From Botryosphaeria dothidea (taxonomy: Eukaryota; Ascomycota; Dothideomycetes; Botryosphaeriales; Botryosphaeriaceae), in the NCBI GenBank assembly GCA_011503125.2, contig WWBZ02000033.1, forward strand, positions 868,001 to 932,000: a stretch of DNA of 64,000 bases, read 5' to 3'. Below, piece by piece: positions 8,462-18,558 of this stretch. Every line of letters starts with the position of its first letter. The stretch's first letter is position 1. The notes under the pieces were generated by a model, which ran no database searches, was not told the DNA's origin, and worked only from the letters and a program-made list of their open reading frames with translations. Both the position numbers and the translations under genes were made by a program.

Positions 8462-11400
8462 TCAAGCCCCCACAACACCCATCCTCTCCCCCCTCATCCT
8501 CGGCCCCCAATGCTCGTCCCACCTATCCACAACCTCGCGCACCTGCGCCGACCCCGTGCGCGCCCACACCTTCTCGAAGTACTCCCGCGACAGCACAAAC
8601 GGCTCGCCCGTCACGTTCGGCACGTACTTGCCGACCAGCCTGCGTGGATCGATGCGGCCCCTCTCCAAATTGTCCAGCAGCACCTGGCGGAACGGCTGCA
8701 TGCGGGGCACCAGCCAGCTCGAGTGGAAGGGCACGTCAACGCCGGGGAGGGGCACCGTCGCGGCGCCGCGCTTGAGCTCGATGGTCGATGCTGCGACGTG
8801 GGCGTATGCTTGGGCGTGGCGGGCGATGAGGGCGGGGAGGGAGGGAGGAGGGGTGGGAGGCGCTTTGAGCTCGTCGACGACGCGCTGGAGACAGTCGAGG
8901 GCGCGCAGGTCGCCGGCGCAGACGTATTGCTGGCCGCGGACGTTGAAGTTGACGATTTCGAGGAAGAGGCCGGTGGTGGTGGAGAGGGTGGAGACGAGCT
9001 CTCTCAAGGCTTCGTCAGTGAAAGCTATCGTACACTCCATTAGCAACCAATCCTTCAATATGCTTTGTGATGATGTCGTCTTACCTCTGGAAACCCTGCT
9101 CGGATCCACTGCCACCATACCGAAGCTCGACCGGTTCAGCGCGTCCCGCTCGACGGCCGCCTGCATGGTCAAGCCGCGGCAGAAGACGATGTAGAGCAGC
9201 CGCTCAAAGGGCATGAAGTCGGTGATGGCCGCCAGCGCCGAGTACTCGCCCAGCGAGTGGCCCGCGAAGCAGCAGTCCTCCGGCACGACGCCGCGAGCCT
9301 GCATGTCCTTGAAGCAGGCCACCTCCATGATCGTCAGGGCCGGCTGGGCGAACTGCGTGGCGAACAGCAGGCCCTTCGGACACCTGTGCGTGTACGACGT
9401 CGTGTGCGCGCTGATCTCGGGGAACATGCGCTTCTGCTCCATGCGCGTTGTGCCCGGAACGGGGACGTCGTACTTCATGTCCATGTAGTTCTGGCGCAGC
9501 ATGCGGCCGCGCACGCCGCCGAAATGGATCTTGATTTCCTGCGGGTTGCGGTGCACGACGTCGGTGATGCGCAGGCCGAATTGGGCCTCGAAGTAGGCGT
9601 CGGCTTTGTCCCAGATGGCGCGGGCGACAGATGAGGTCTCATACAGGTCCATGCCCATGCCTTTCTCTTGGCTGCCTTGGCCGGTGAAGACGATGGCGGT
9701 ACGGCGCTGCGAGATGTGGGCTTCGCCTGCGAGCACCTTTTCGCCGGTTTCGGTCTTGCGCGCTTCGATCTTGACGACTTGGAGCCCGTTGAGCATGCAT
9801 GTGTGGCGTAGAGAGACATCGAGCGTGTCTCCCGGTAGGACCATGCCGACGAAGGAAGCGGTGTATTTTCGGACTCTTTCTGGTGTCTGAGCTGCGGCAT
9901 AGCTCTCCACCACTTGCCGAACGGCAGCCGAGCAGTACATGCCGTGTGTAATTGTGCCCGGAAGATTGACGTAGGCAGCGAAGACTGGTGATGTGTGGAT
10001 AGGATTGAAATCCCCAGAGGCTCTTGAGTAGGCCTCATTTGTAGTTGGGATCGTGATCGTGCATCCATTCGGCACCAGGGGGACGGGTGCATTCAGCTGG
10101 TGGATCTCAGTCAAGGGCTTGCCGTACCTGGAGAGGAATGCGGTGACAGGATTGCCCCGGCATTCTCCAGCATGGTAGTTGATTGAGCCGACTTGGGTGA
10201 GCTTGCCGTCTGATGCCAGGCGACTGAATACCTCTCCTGTTGTCTCTACACTGCTGTAGACAGCCCTTGACTTGTAACGCTTGAAAGTACTCAAGTGGAA
10301 CACCAGCTCCGTGTCGAGAAGGTTTGCTCTTGCGTCAAGCAGTCTGAACCAGGGCTTTGACGTAAGAGCCTCCACTTCTTTCACGCTGGCGGGCGTCATA
10401 ACCAGTGGTTCCTCGGAGATCCGAGCGAATGTGGACGAGAAGTCCTCGAACACACCGCGGAACGGGAAACGGGACGTAACAGTCATGACCTCAGCGTCAT
10501 CTCTTGCAAGCTTGCAGGCAATCTCGACCACCTTACCGGAATCCTCGATGGTGATGCTGCTGACTCGGGCGGTTACTCGAACCTTCTCTCCCAACTCCAG
10601 AGGCCTAGCATCCGCGGCGAGCTCGAAAGCGTTTGAAAGATGGACCAGCTTGAGAAGGTCACCTTGGACAGGATCCTGAAGAAGTGCCTGGGAGACCGGC
10701 TTCCAAGACAGGACAATGCCAAGGTCCATCGGGACGTGCTCGTCCTTGTATGTCTTATCGTAGCCGACGGCTTGACTGAAGAGACGTGCGTGTGCCTCAT
10801 CCACGATGACGCTGTCCTCGAATACGGCGCTTTCGGGCGAAGAAGTTGGCTGATCTGGTTGCGCTGCGGGAACGCTTTGTCCGAGCCACAGTTCCCTGTA
10901 GAAATCGTAGATACGGTGGTTGCGGTCACTCATGACCTCCCAGATTGGAGCATAAGCGGCCTCTGGATGATACTCATACTTCAGGACGAGTGACGCCGGC
11001 ACATCGTTCTGTACCACCCAGGTAAACAGCTGTACTGTGATCTCTCTTCCGGTCTTCTCGAATTGCATCAGTACTTTACGTTGTCCACTTGGAAGTTCCT
11101 TCAGGAGTCGGATCATTGAATGGTCAACATCGATGTGGCTCAGGTCCAGAATTTCCACCATATCGGCATCGACGGAGGAGATCATCCTGGGCATCGGGTT
11201 CTCAACGAGGTTCCTCTCCTGCACGAAATCGCGGTGCATGAAGAGGGCGTGACGCCAAGAACTGACGCGGCCTGCCAACAAAGACAGGAGCTGGTTGGGT
11301 TCCAGAGAGCTGATGTCAATCACGTTTACATCTTCCCTGCGAGGTAGATGGGAGGAATCTACCATAGAAGCTGAGTTGTCGTGATTTGAGCTTTTGACGT

Positions 11401-14400
11401 ACTCCTCATATCGAATGGCAGACTCGTCTCCGCCATACTGTTCATGGAGAAGCTTGCTAATGGTGCCGTTGTTGATCGAGTCCATGACCTGTTGAACGGA
11501 TTCATCCACTTGCTGGCAATGTCTGATGGCAACAGGTCCTTGCAGCACAAATGTACGCCCAGCATCCCGGTCCGGAACTGCGTCAAGGTCTTCTGACTGC
11601 CACAGTGAATCTTTTTTGAACCAGGTCTCGAAATGCTGGTCCAGTGCCGGAACGAAAGGAACAGGTTTCTGGCCGGGACGCCGGCAGATCTGCAGGAAGT
11701 AGTGAACGTCTTCCATGCCGAGCAACTCCTCTCGAGCATCAGGATAAGCTTGCAAGAGTTCCTCAATAGCTTGCTGGGGCTGATTGACAGCATCAGCATC
11801 CGAAATCATGGAGTCGAGGTCATCTGCAGGTGCAAACCGCTCTTCAGTGCGGACCAGGAAGTCGAGTAGCAGTTTGCGGTACGAGTCGTCAATCCAGCGC
11901 TGTTGGTGTCCAACGAACATCAGCTGCACCATCCGGTGGAGCACCTCCGCATAGGTCATGTCGGCCAGGTCACAGGCGTGCTGCGAACCATCCCCCTTCT
12001 GACCAAACCAAACCTTCTGGAAATCTTGGTTCAGTCGTTGGACGATATAATCCTTCTTCGCTTCCAGGACCTTCGCGCGCTTCTGCTTGTCCAGACTGAA
12101 GACGGTGCGGTCCATCTCCGCCCAGAATAGCGCTCCCCTGGTGGCGAGGACGTGGATCGGCTCGCCCATCTCGGAGGTGACGGAAACAACACCTCCAGCG
12201 GGACCTTTGAGGGCGCGCTCCCACTCGCCATCTGCGACACCCTCGGCGGCCACGATGGCGGCCTTGGCACCAGGGCTCGTGTGGGCTTCCTTGCAAGTCA
12301 TGACGCGGCTGCCAAAGAGGAAGCCATCAAAGGGCATGGCAGCGCGCTTGTAGCCCTTGGTAGACCACTCACCCGTCAGATACGGATAGACATCATCCGC
12401 CGCGCCGAACCCGCTCCCTCCAACCAATACGATATTATCGCACTGCCGGATATCCTGATACGTCTCCAAAATGGGCTGGTGGAAATCCTCAAACGAGTGA
12501 TGCCCGCCGCCCCGCCCCCCCGTCCACTGCAAGACGACCGGAAACCCGGGATTGCGCCTCGCAATGTCGACGACCTGGCCGATCGCCTCCGCCGACCCCG
12601 GCTTGAACGATATGTGCTCCAGGCCCAGCGTCTCGATGTACTCGGCCGCCACGTCCGCCGACGGCACGCCGCCGCCCACCGCCAGCCCCGCGATCGGGAA
12701 GCCCTCGGCGCGCAGCCGGCGCACGAGCGGGATCTGCCACGCGATGGCGCGCGGGTTGATGTAGATGACGTTGACCGTGATCTTGCGGCCGGTCGGCATC
12801 GTGTCCCTGAGTTCCTCCAGCGCCGCCGCCATCTCCTGCGCGTTGCGGTACCCGCCGCCGGCGAGCTCGGCGTGGTAGCCGGCGCGCATGCACGCGGCGA
12901 CGAAGTCGGGGTGTGTTGTTGTGGGAGTCATGCCCGCGACCATGAAGGGCGGGAGCCCGAGCAGGCGGCTGAGCTTCGAGTCGACCGTGGTGGTGCCTGC
13001 CGCTGTACGCACCAGCGAAGGGGCGTGGGCGCGCGCCCAGTTCTTGGCCCAGCGGATGGAGTGGCGGCTGTGGTCGAAGAGCTCGCGGCGGGCGCCCAGG
13101 TCGAATGAGGAGGAGGGGCTCGTGAGGCAGCCGGCGACGATGACGCGGGTGCCGGAGCCGGCGGTGTTGCGCTGGGTGAGGGCGCCGACGCCGCTGGCGC
13201 CGCCGGGGCCAAAGTCGATGATGTGCGTGGCGGAGGGGAAGGCTGCTGAGTCCCAGTGGACGGGCTGGACGGTGACCATGCGGATGAGGTCTGGGACGAG
13301 GTCCTGGGTGGTGCGGGAGTTCAGGTCTTCGCCGTCATCGGAGCGGTTGACTGGAACTTTCAGAGACGCCGGGCTGATGTGGATATCGCGGAGGTCCTCC
13401 TCGAGCAGGGGGATGGCGCGGTTGAGAATGCTGCAGTGGAAAGGCGCTGTGACGGGAAGGAAACGGACGGCTGGTGCCGACTTCCTCTCTGAGAAGGGCA
13501 CGCGTGCTTGGTTGCCGGCCGCTCCTTTGCTCTGCATCAAGTCACTCAGCGCAGCTAGGCTACGCTCAGGGCCACTGACAACAAAACTATTGTGGCTGTT
13601 AATGAGCCCGATGTGCACCCGCTCATCTTCGGCAAGGAACTTGTTGACGTTCCCCATGTGGACATTCAGCTCCTTGGTCGAGATGTTCGATACTGACAGC
13701 ATGGGTGACGGTGTCCCAAGGCCAGTCTGAATTAACGTCTCAGCTTTGGATGGGGGCAAAGGAGTCTCTCGGAAGGTCTGCTGGCTCCGCGCTCCGATCC
13801 AGAATAAAATGCTGACTGCTTTGATGGCCGCCTCCTGGAACTCTGGCCACGTTGTAGCAGTGGCGGTAGCAGCAGCAACGACAACGCCTTGAGAGTGTCC
13901 GCTGAGGCCGTGGAACATTGAGGGAAATTCCTCGGGCGAAGCCCCCAGACTATGGCAAATTGCCTGGAGATACGACAATTGCAACACCCCGATGAGGGGG
14001 AAGCTGAGCGGTGCAGAGATCAGATACTCCGCAGAAGGTGTTGACTCCGGATTTTCAAGCCAATGAAGAACATCCAAGCCTTGGTAGAACTGATCCCTTA
14101 CTCTTTCGTCTCGAGACAGTTCTCGAAGGAGGCTTCCGAGTGAAGTGATGAGGTCTTGGACTAAAGGCTTGTACGTCGAGTACACTTGGCGAAGCTCCTC
14201 GAAATAAGTCTTTGTGTTTCCCTGTCCGCCAAAAATGGCATGGAGTCTGGCCTGCCCCTCGGCTTGAGCGCGGAAGAGCGCAGACTGGTTGTTCTTCAAA
14301 GGAATCTCAGAGGATCGTCTGGCAGAGTAATAGAGCCGGATCATGTCCTGCCGGGTTTGTTCATCAGGGTAGGATGTTGCCGCAAAGACGTGGATGTCAT

Positions 14401-14686
14401 TTCCGCCAAGGACCTCGTTATCGTAAAACTTCCACCAGTGACGGAGAAGTTGGCTGACTGATGGCAATGTTCTGAATGCGGAAACGAAGCTGAGGAAGTG
14501 TGCTACCAGCTCTGGAACTGAATCAGGGAGGGCTGCGGCGAGTTCATCAGATGCCAATACTTGGGAGAAATCATGTTTCAAGTTGGCTGCAGTTGTGAAG
14601 AGGCTGGTAGGGACTGGAATCTCTGCCTTAAGGCCATTGCACTCAAGCTCCATGGCTTCGACGCGGCCAGGATTTTGAGACTGCAT
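8462..14686 (-). CDS. Fatty acid synthase beta subunit, cluster-dedicated copy
   Basis: The protein is 2054 residues after removing one 60-nt intron (9025-9084, GTAAGA to ATAG) that happens to stay open. Domain order is as in fungal FAS beta: acetyltransferase with G-H-S-Q-G (near residue 268), FMN enoyl reductase (F-M-V-A-G-M-T-P near 581, G-G-R-G-G-G-H-H near 727), hotdog dehydratase with F-N-P-I-H-T-S and G-T-I-T-H-G-M near 1570, then the malonyl/palmitoyl transferase with F-T-G-Q-G-S-Q and G-H-S-L-G-E-Y near 1810. All catalytic motifs look intact and the length is normal. With the alpha subunit at 24638 it would make a saturated acyl chain, probably medium length as in other dedicated synthases; chain length cannot be read from sequence. 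Location next to a regulator, aminotransferase and P450 argues against it being the primary-metabolism copy. Confidence 0.93.
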   Translation of the reverse strand: MQSQNPGRVEAMELECNGLKAEIPVPTSLFTTAANLKHDFSQVLASDELAAALPDSVPELVAHFLSFVSAFRTLPSVSQLLRHWWKFYDNEVLGGNDIHVFAATSYPDEQTRQDMIRLYYSARRSSEIPLKNNQSALFRAQAEGQARLHAIFGGQGNTKTYFEELRQVYSTYKPLVQDLITSLGSLLRELSRDERVRDQFYQGLDVLHWLENPESTPSAEYLISAPLSFPLIGVLQLSYLQAICHSLGASPEEFPSMFHGLSGHSQGVVVAAATATATTWPEFQEAAIKAVSILFWIGARSQQTFRETPLPPSKAETLIQTGLGTPSPMLSVSNISTKELNVHMGNVNKFLAEDERVHIGLINSHNSFVVSGPERSLAALSDLMQSKGAAGNQARVPFSERKSAPAVRFLPVTAPFHCSILNRAIPLLEEDLRDIHISPASLKVPVNRSDDGEDLNSRTTQDLVPDLIRMVTVQPVHWDSAAFPSATHIIDFGPGGASGVGALTQRNTAGSGTRVIVAGCLTSPSSSFDLGARRELFDHSRHSIRWAKNWARAHAPSLVRTAAGTTTVDSKLSRLLGLPPFMVAGMTPTTTHPDFVAACMRAGYHAELAGGGYRNAQEMAAALEELRDTMPTGRKITVNVIYINPRAIAWQIPLVRRLRAEGFPIAGLAVGGGVPSADVAAEYIETLGLEHISFKPGSAEAIGQVVDIARRNPGFPVVLQWTGGRGGGHHSFEDFHQPILETYQDIRQCDNIVLVGGSGFGAADDVYPYLTGEWSTKGYKRAAMPFDGFLFGSRVMTCKEAHTSPGAKAAIVAAEGVADGEWERALKGPAGGVVSVTSEMGEPIHVLATRGALFWAEMDRTVFSLDKQKRAKVLEAKKDYIVQRLNQDFQKVWFGQKGDGSQHACDLADMTYAEVLHRMVQLMFVGHQQRWIDDSYRKLLLDFLVRTEERFAPADDLDSMISDADAVNQPQQAIEELLQAYPDAREELLGMEDVHYFLQICRRPGQKPVPFVPALDQHFETWFKKDSLWQSEDLDAVPDRDAGRTFVLQGPVAIRHCQQVDESVQQVMDSINNGTISKLLHEQYGGDESAIRYEEYVKSSNHDNSASMVDSSHLPRREDVNVIDISSLEPNQLLSLLAGRVSSWRHALFMHRDFVQERNLVENPMPRMISSVDADMVEILDLSHIDVDHSMIRLLKELPSGQRKVLMQFEKTGREITVQLFTWVVQNDVPASLVLKYEYHPEAAYAPIWEVMSDRNHRIYDFYRELWLGQSVPAAQPDQPTSSPESAVFEDSVIVDEAHARLFSQAVGYDKTYKDEHVPMDLGIVLSWKPVSQALLQDPVQGDLLKLVHLSNAFELAADARPLELGEKVRVTARVSSITIEDSGKVVEIACKLARDDAEVMTVTSRFPFRGVFEDFSSTFARISEEPLVMTPASVKEVEALTSKPWFRLLDARANLLDTELVFHLSTFKRYKSRAVYSSVETTGEVFSRLASDGKLTQVGSINYHAGECRGNPVTAFLSRYGKPLTEIHQLNAPVPLVPNGCTITIPTTNEAYSRASGDFNPIHTSPVFAAYVNLPGTITHGMYCSAAVRQVVESYAAAQTPERVRKYTASFVGMVLPGDTLDVSLRHTCMLNGLQVVKIEARKTETGEKVLAGEAHISQRRTAIVFTGQGSQEKGMGMDLYETSSVARAIWDKADAYFEAQFGLRITDVVHRNPQEIKIHFGGVRGRMLRQNYMDMKYDVPVPGTTRMEQKRMFPEISAHTTSYTHRCPKGLLFATQFAQPALTIMEVACFKDMQARGVVPEDCCFAGHSLGEYSALAAITDFMPFERLLYIVFCRGLTMQAAVERDALNRSSFGMVAVDPSRVSRGKTTSSQSILKDWLLMECTIAFTDEALRELVSTLSTTTGLFLEIVNFNVRGQQYVCAGDLRALDCLQRVVDELKAPPTPPPSLPALIARHAQAYAHVAASTIELKRGAATVPLPGVDVPFHSSWLVPRMQPFRQVLLDNLERGRIDPRRLVGKYVPNVTGEPFVLSREYFEKVWARTGSAQVREVVDRWDEHWGPRMRGERMGVVGA

Positions 14687-16312
14687 TTTGAAGTTGTTGG
14701 TAGAAAGACGAGGAGAAATCTGGATCCGGTTTCGTGGTGCTATTTAACAAGGGGTATCTCAAGAATGGAAAGAAATGGCTCTGAATGACTTGATCTGGTG
14801 AATTTGTGGATAAAAGGCCGTTTTAATTCCTATTTGTTCACTCACAGCATCGCTACGAGAGCTCATAAGCTTTCCAAGGTGTCGATATCATTCCAGAAGC
14901 CCTGAAATCCACTAAAAGACGCATCCTGAGATTTTTCAGATGAGTATACAATGATGGATCTTCACATTACTACTGAGATCCAGTATGTGGTGTGGCATTG
15001 ACTGGGTGACTACTATTTTCGAAAACTCATACAACTGTGAACACTCTAAGATGGACCATACCCACCAGACAGTAAGCAGACTTGACGAAGCAGCTCAGTG
15101 GAGCAGCTCGGCCGGTGCGAGCAGTCAAGCTCACTCCTGAACCTTCTCTTCTCACGTGACTACTGCATCACTGACCAAATCGAAACACGTGAGAGTCCCC
15201 AACAGGTTTCAAAGACCAACAGTAGTAAATTAAGATCGGCTCTCGATCTGGTCTGATAGTCAGGTACTCAATTACTCTCTGTGGCAAGTAAGCAGGAAGC
15301 GGGCATCCGTTAAGTATATGGTGAGAAAATAGGGTAGCGATAGACTGCTTACTACTGACAACCGAATTCGACGGGTCGTTCCGACTTCCTGAAGAGGCCA
15401 GGGTCCAAGCAGTTGGGGAAGACCTGAAGAGCGGAAACGCGGGAATAGTAGTCCGTGCGCATCTGGCCCCCACGGCGGATGGCAGCCTGGGGCTGAATCG
15501 TCAACGGGTGGCTTGGAATGTGCACGTCACCCAAGGGCCCCCACCGGGCTTGGTTTCCGAAAATAAAGAGATCCGCTGCAAGCCACCCAAGCCTCACCCG
15601 TTTCAGATCTTCTTCGCAGCGCTCACAAGCAACACAAGGAGAATTCCGACCTCGCTTCCCCGCAAAAGAGAATGCTTGTTGGATCATAGTCCCAAACTTC
15701 TCCTGCACAAGCCCCACTTTTCGAATCGAGCAGCCGTTGGCGAGATTCCTTTCGGCTGGTTTCGATGTTCGGGGACTATGTGTCACTGTTCACGGAAGTG
15801 TTTTGCGCCGCACTGCCGTGCCACCGTAGGATCTCAAAGTGCGATTCATTTGGTAATCACCTACCTCTGAAGTTACACTCACAGAATCAGTTTGGAGGAT
15901 CCATTGCATGAAGCATGAAACGCAAAAGTCATCCCAACATGATTGTTCACAGCATCACCAATAGGTGCTATAGTCGGCAGTCAGTGTCGAGTAACAGAGC
16001 AGAGATGGGGAGTTGAAACATTCGTGATGGATGTTTCAGCTCTCCATGGCACTCCGCATCAACCAAAAACACATCTTGGCTCTCTTTGGGGGGATCACCC
16101 AATGCTACTCTCGGCTCAACACGCAAGAAATGCGGCGGATCTTGAGGTAAAAGAGATTCATTCTAGATCTAAAAAATCACAGTACACCGTTTATCATTCC
16201 CATGACTAGAAATCAGAGGTAGCGCTCTCGTCCTAGTATGACCATCGTATATGTTTAACCAAGGAGAAACAAAAACGCGGGGGAAAGCGGCAGACAGAGT
16301 TCACAAATCTTG
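14687..16312. other. Long beta-subunit promoter and spacer
   Basis: 1.6 kb between the start of the beta subunit gene and the end of the RTA1-type gene. It contains three AGTAAGCA sites. A 144-codon minus-strand frame at 15352-15786 includes C-V-A-C-E-R-C but matches no family I know and is not counted as a gene. Nothing else is recognised. Confidence 0.45.
15070..15353. promoter_or_regulatory. Three AGTAAGCA sites upstream of the beta subunit gene
   Basis: Exact copies at 15071-15078 and 15287-15294 on the plus strand and at 15346-15353 on the minus strand (reads TGCTTACT). They lie 385-670 bp upstream of the beta subunit start at 14686. The first has the wider context AGACAGTAAGCA, close to the CGACAGTAAGCA at 24286. 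Confidence 0.55.
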
Positions 16313-17462
16313 TCAAACGCGAGCCTGGTTCTGCTCACTCATATCGTACGCATCCCAACTCCCACTATCGCCCCGGTCCGACGACTCGTTGTACGCGAGC
16401 TCGCCGACTTTGGCGAAGTGCCTGCCGGCCTTGCGCTCCGCCTTGGCCGCCTGCTTCTCTGCCTTCTTGGCCTTCTTCTCCGCCTTGCGCTCCTTGCGCG
16501 ACTTCTTGGGGAACTCGCTCTCGGGGCCGACGAGGTACCTGCCCGGGTGGATGACCGCCAGGATCAGGATCGCCGCCATCATCGGGAAGGCGTCGAGCGC
16601 GTACGCGTACGCCTCGTGGAAGGGCACCGGGTTCGACGGCTGCATGCCGCGCGAGTACTCGACGAGGCGGAAGATGATGCGCACGGTGATGGCCAGCAGC
16701 ACGCCGTACAGCGCGTACAGCAGCGGGCGCCACGGGCGCTCGCGCACGCGGATGCTCGTCTCGAGGCTGACGGACTGCCGGTGGAAGAGGACCATGAGCG
16801 AGATGAAGAAGAGGACGAAGGCCTCCTGCACGGCGATGCCGCCCATGTAGATGTCGACACCCGTCTTCATCGTGCTCGAGTCGTTGCCCGGGTTGGCCAT
16901 CAGGCCGCCGACGCCTTGGATGATGAAGGCCAGGATGTCGGCCCAGACGAAGCACTTGGCGAGGGAGGCGCCCTTGATTTTCCACACGCGGCTCTCGGGG
17001 AGGAAGTAGTGTACCATGCGGGCGAAGGTCATGTAGGCAAAGGCGTTGATCCAAAGCGGTGAGAGGAGGAAGAGGAGGTTGTGAGCGGTGGCGTAACCAG
17101 CGTTTTGCTGGTCATGGGCTCCTGCGGCATGCAAACCGAAGCCGATGGCCTCCCAGGCGGCACCCATGATGAGCACCCAACAGTAGCGCTGAGAAATTTC
17201 AAGTCAGACAGGAGAAATCCCCACAGATGAAGCAGTGACTGACCTTCTTGAACATGTACGCCTCAGCCATGTGCGCAAGAGTCAGAATGCCAAAAAGCAC
17301 ACATACTGCAACGGCTGGGGCAAACTCTGGGTTGAAGTTGTAGTAGGAATTGCAGGCTGTAATGGGCACGTTGCCATATTTTCCCGGAACTGCAGTGGTG
17401 CAGCTGGCCGCTGCCTCTCCCGAGGTCTGGGAAGGCGCTTCGCTGGTGGTGTTCGTAGCCAT
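16313..17462 (-). CDS. RTA1-family seven-helix membrane protein
   Basis: Exons 17244-17462 and 16313-17188 are joined over a 55-nt intron (GTCAGT to TCAG), giving 364 residues. After a short extracellular N-terminus with N-P-E-F-A-P, about seven hydrophobic segments follow. RTA1-family features are present: A-P-A-V-A-V-C-V-L-F-G-I-L near the first helix, W-E-A-I-G-F-G in the next, and A-D-I-L-A-F-I-I-Q-G-V-G-G central. The C-terminal tail is a Lys/Ala/Glu-rich cytosolic stretch. The family includes yeast Rta1 and the sphingoid base exporter Rsb1 and is described as lipid-translocating. In this cluster it could move the fatty-chain product or protect the producer from it. It is divergent from the bZIP regulator and shares a 1.1-kb promoter region with it. 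Confidence 0.85.
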
Positions 17463-17690
17463 GACGAAGCAGTGCGGAAGTGTCGACGACGAAGTGCAAG
17501 AGGAGGATTAGGAGAGAAGGCAATGTTTGTAGGATCGAGGCGGGGCAGCTGGGATAAAGAAGGAGCTGAAGAGGCTCACTAGAGACATGGCCTGAAGCAG
17601 TGCCTGAATACGGCTGCATTGGGTAGTACAGAAGCATGCGCTTGTGGGGGCGGAACCGCTCATTGGAAAAGCGAAAGCGAACACTGAACA

Positions 17691-17920
17691 CCGACAGTAA
17701 GACAAGTAACCGCCAGGCATGACGACTAGGCAACAACGCTCCTACGATGCAGTCGGAGGTGGAGTAGGTCAAGCATCGATGCACTGCGCCAGCGGCTGTA
17801 CCCGCCTGCTTGGAGGCTTGGGTCTTGGGGGTTTGGACCATCCGGGAAAGGCTGGGGCGCAAGACCAAGAGGTACTAAGCAAAACAACACAAGATCAACA
17901 TGAATGCGACGATGCTTACT
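17691..17920. promoter_or_regulatory. AGTAAGCA site and two variants between RTA1-type and regulator genes
   Basis: An exact site on the minus strand at 17913-17920, plus near matches CCGACAGTAAGACA at 17691-17704 and ACTAAGCA at 17875-17882. The 11-mer CCGACAGTAAG at 17691 is identical to that at 24286. The divergent region 17463-18558 serves both genes; no other gene is seen in it. Confidence 0.5.
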
Positions 17921-18558
17921 GCATTGTCAAATAGACGCACGCGCCAGCTGGTGGAAAGAAACCGTGCCCGGGGCGTTTTGCCCCACAGACCCACCCTAAG
18001 GATTCGTCCACGGACCGCATTGCGCGTCCGCCATTTCGGCCTGCTCAGGCTGTGTCCATTCACTGTTGAATGCTGCTGGATCTTCATACGTGCGCTCGGA
18101 TTTCCCACCGCTGAGACCGTTTCTATTTGCAGCCACAGCCGGATGCTCTCCGATCGGCATTCCGATAGGATTCGGGAGTGTCAGTTTGGTTCCTGAGGTG
18201 GGCCCTGTCCTTGCGTTACCCACGAGCGCATCCTATTGTGCTCTAAATTCAGAAGACAGAGCAAACAGCAACCAGCGGTGGAGCCGCAGCCCTTAGCTCA
18301 GACCGTGTGCGCCATACCCTTGATCAGTTGGTACCGTTGCTTCTCTCGTCGAGCCTCATTGTTGCAGCAAGCCACCCGAGGGGCTTGGCTCATTTCCCGA
18401 AACATATCGTCGTAGCATTATATGTGTGGTTTCTCGCTGCTCTTCTGCACTCTTCATTGCGGCACGTGTCTTGGGACGATCTACCATCGCACTGCATCCA
18501 CTTTAATACTCCGCAACGTCACTGCCGGTACCTTCCCCGCATTTTACTCTCAATTAAA

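Noticed and set aside
15352..15786. 144-codon minus-strand frame with C-V-A-C-E-R-C
   Set aside because: Cysteine spacing does not fit Zn2Cys6 or C2H2 fingers, and it overlaps promoter sites of the FAS beta gene.
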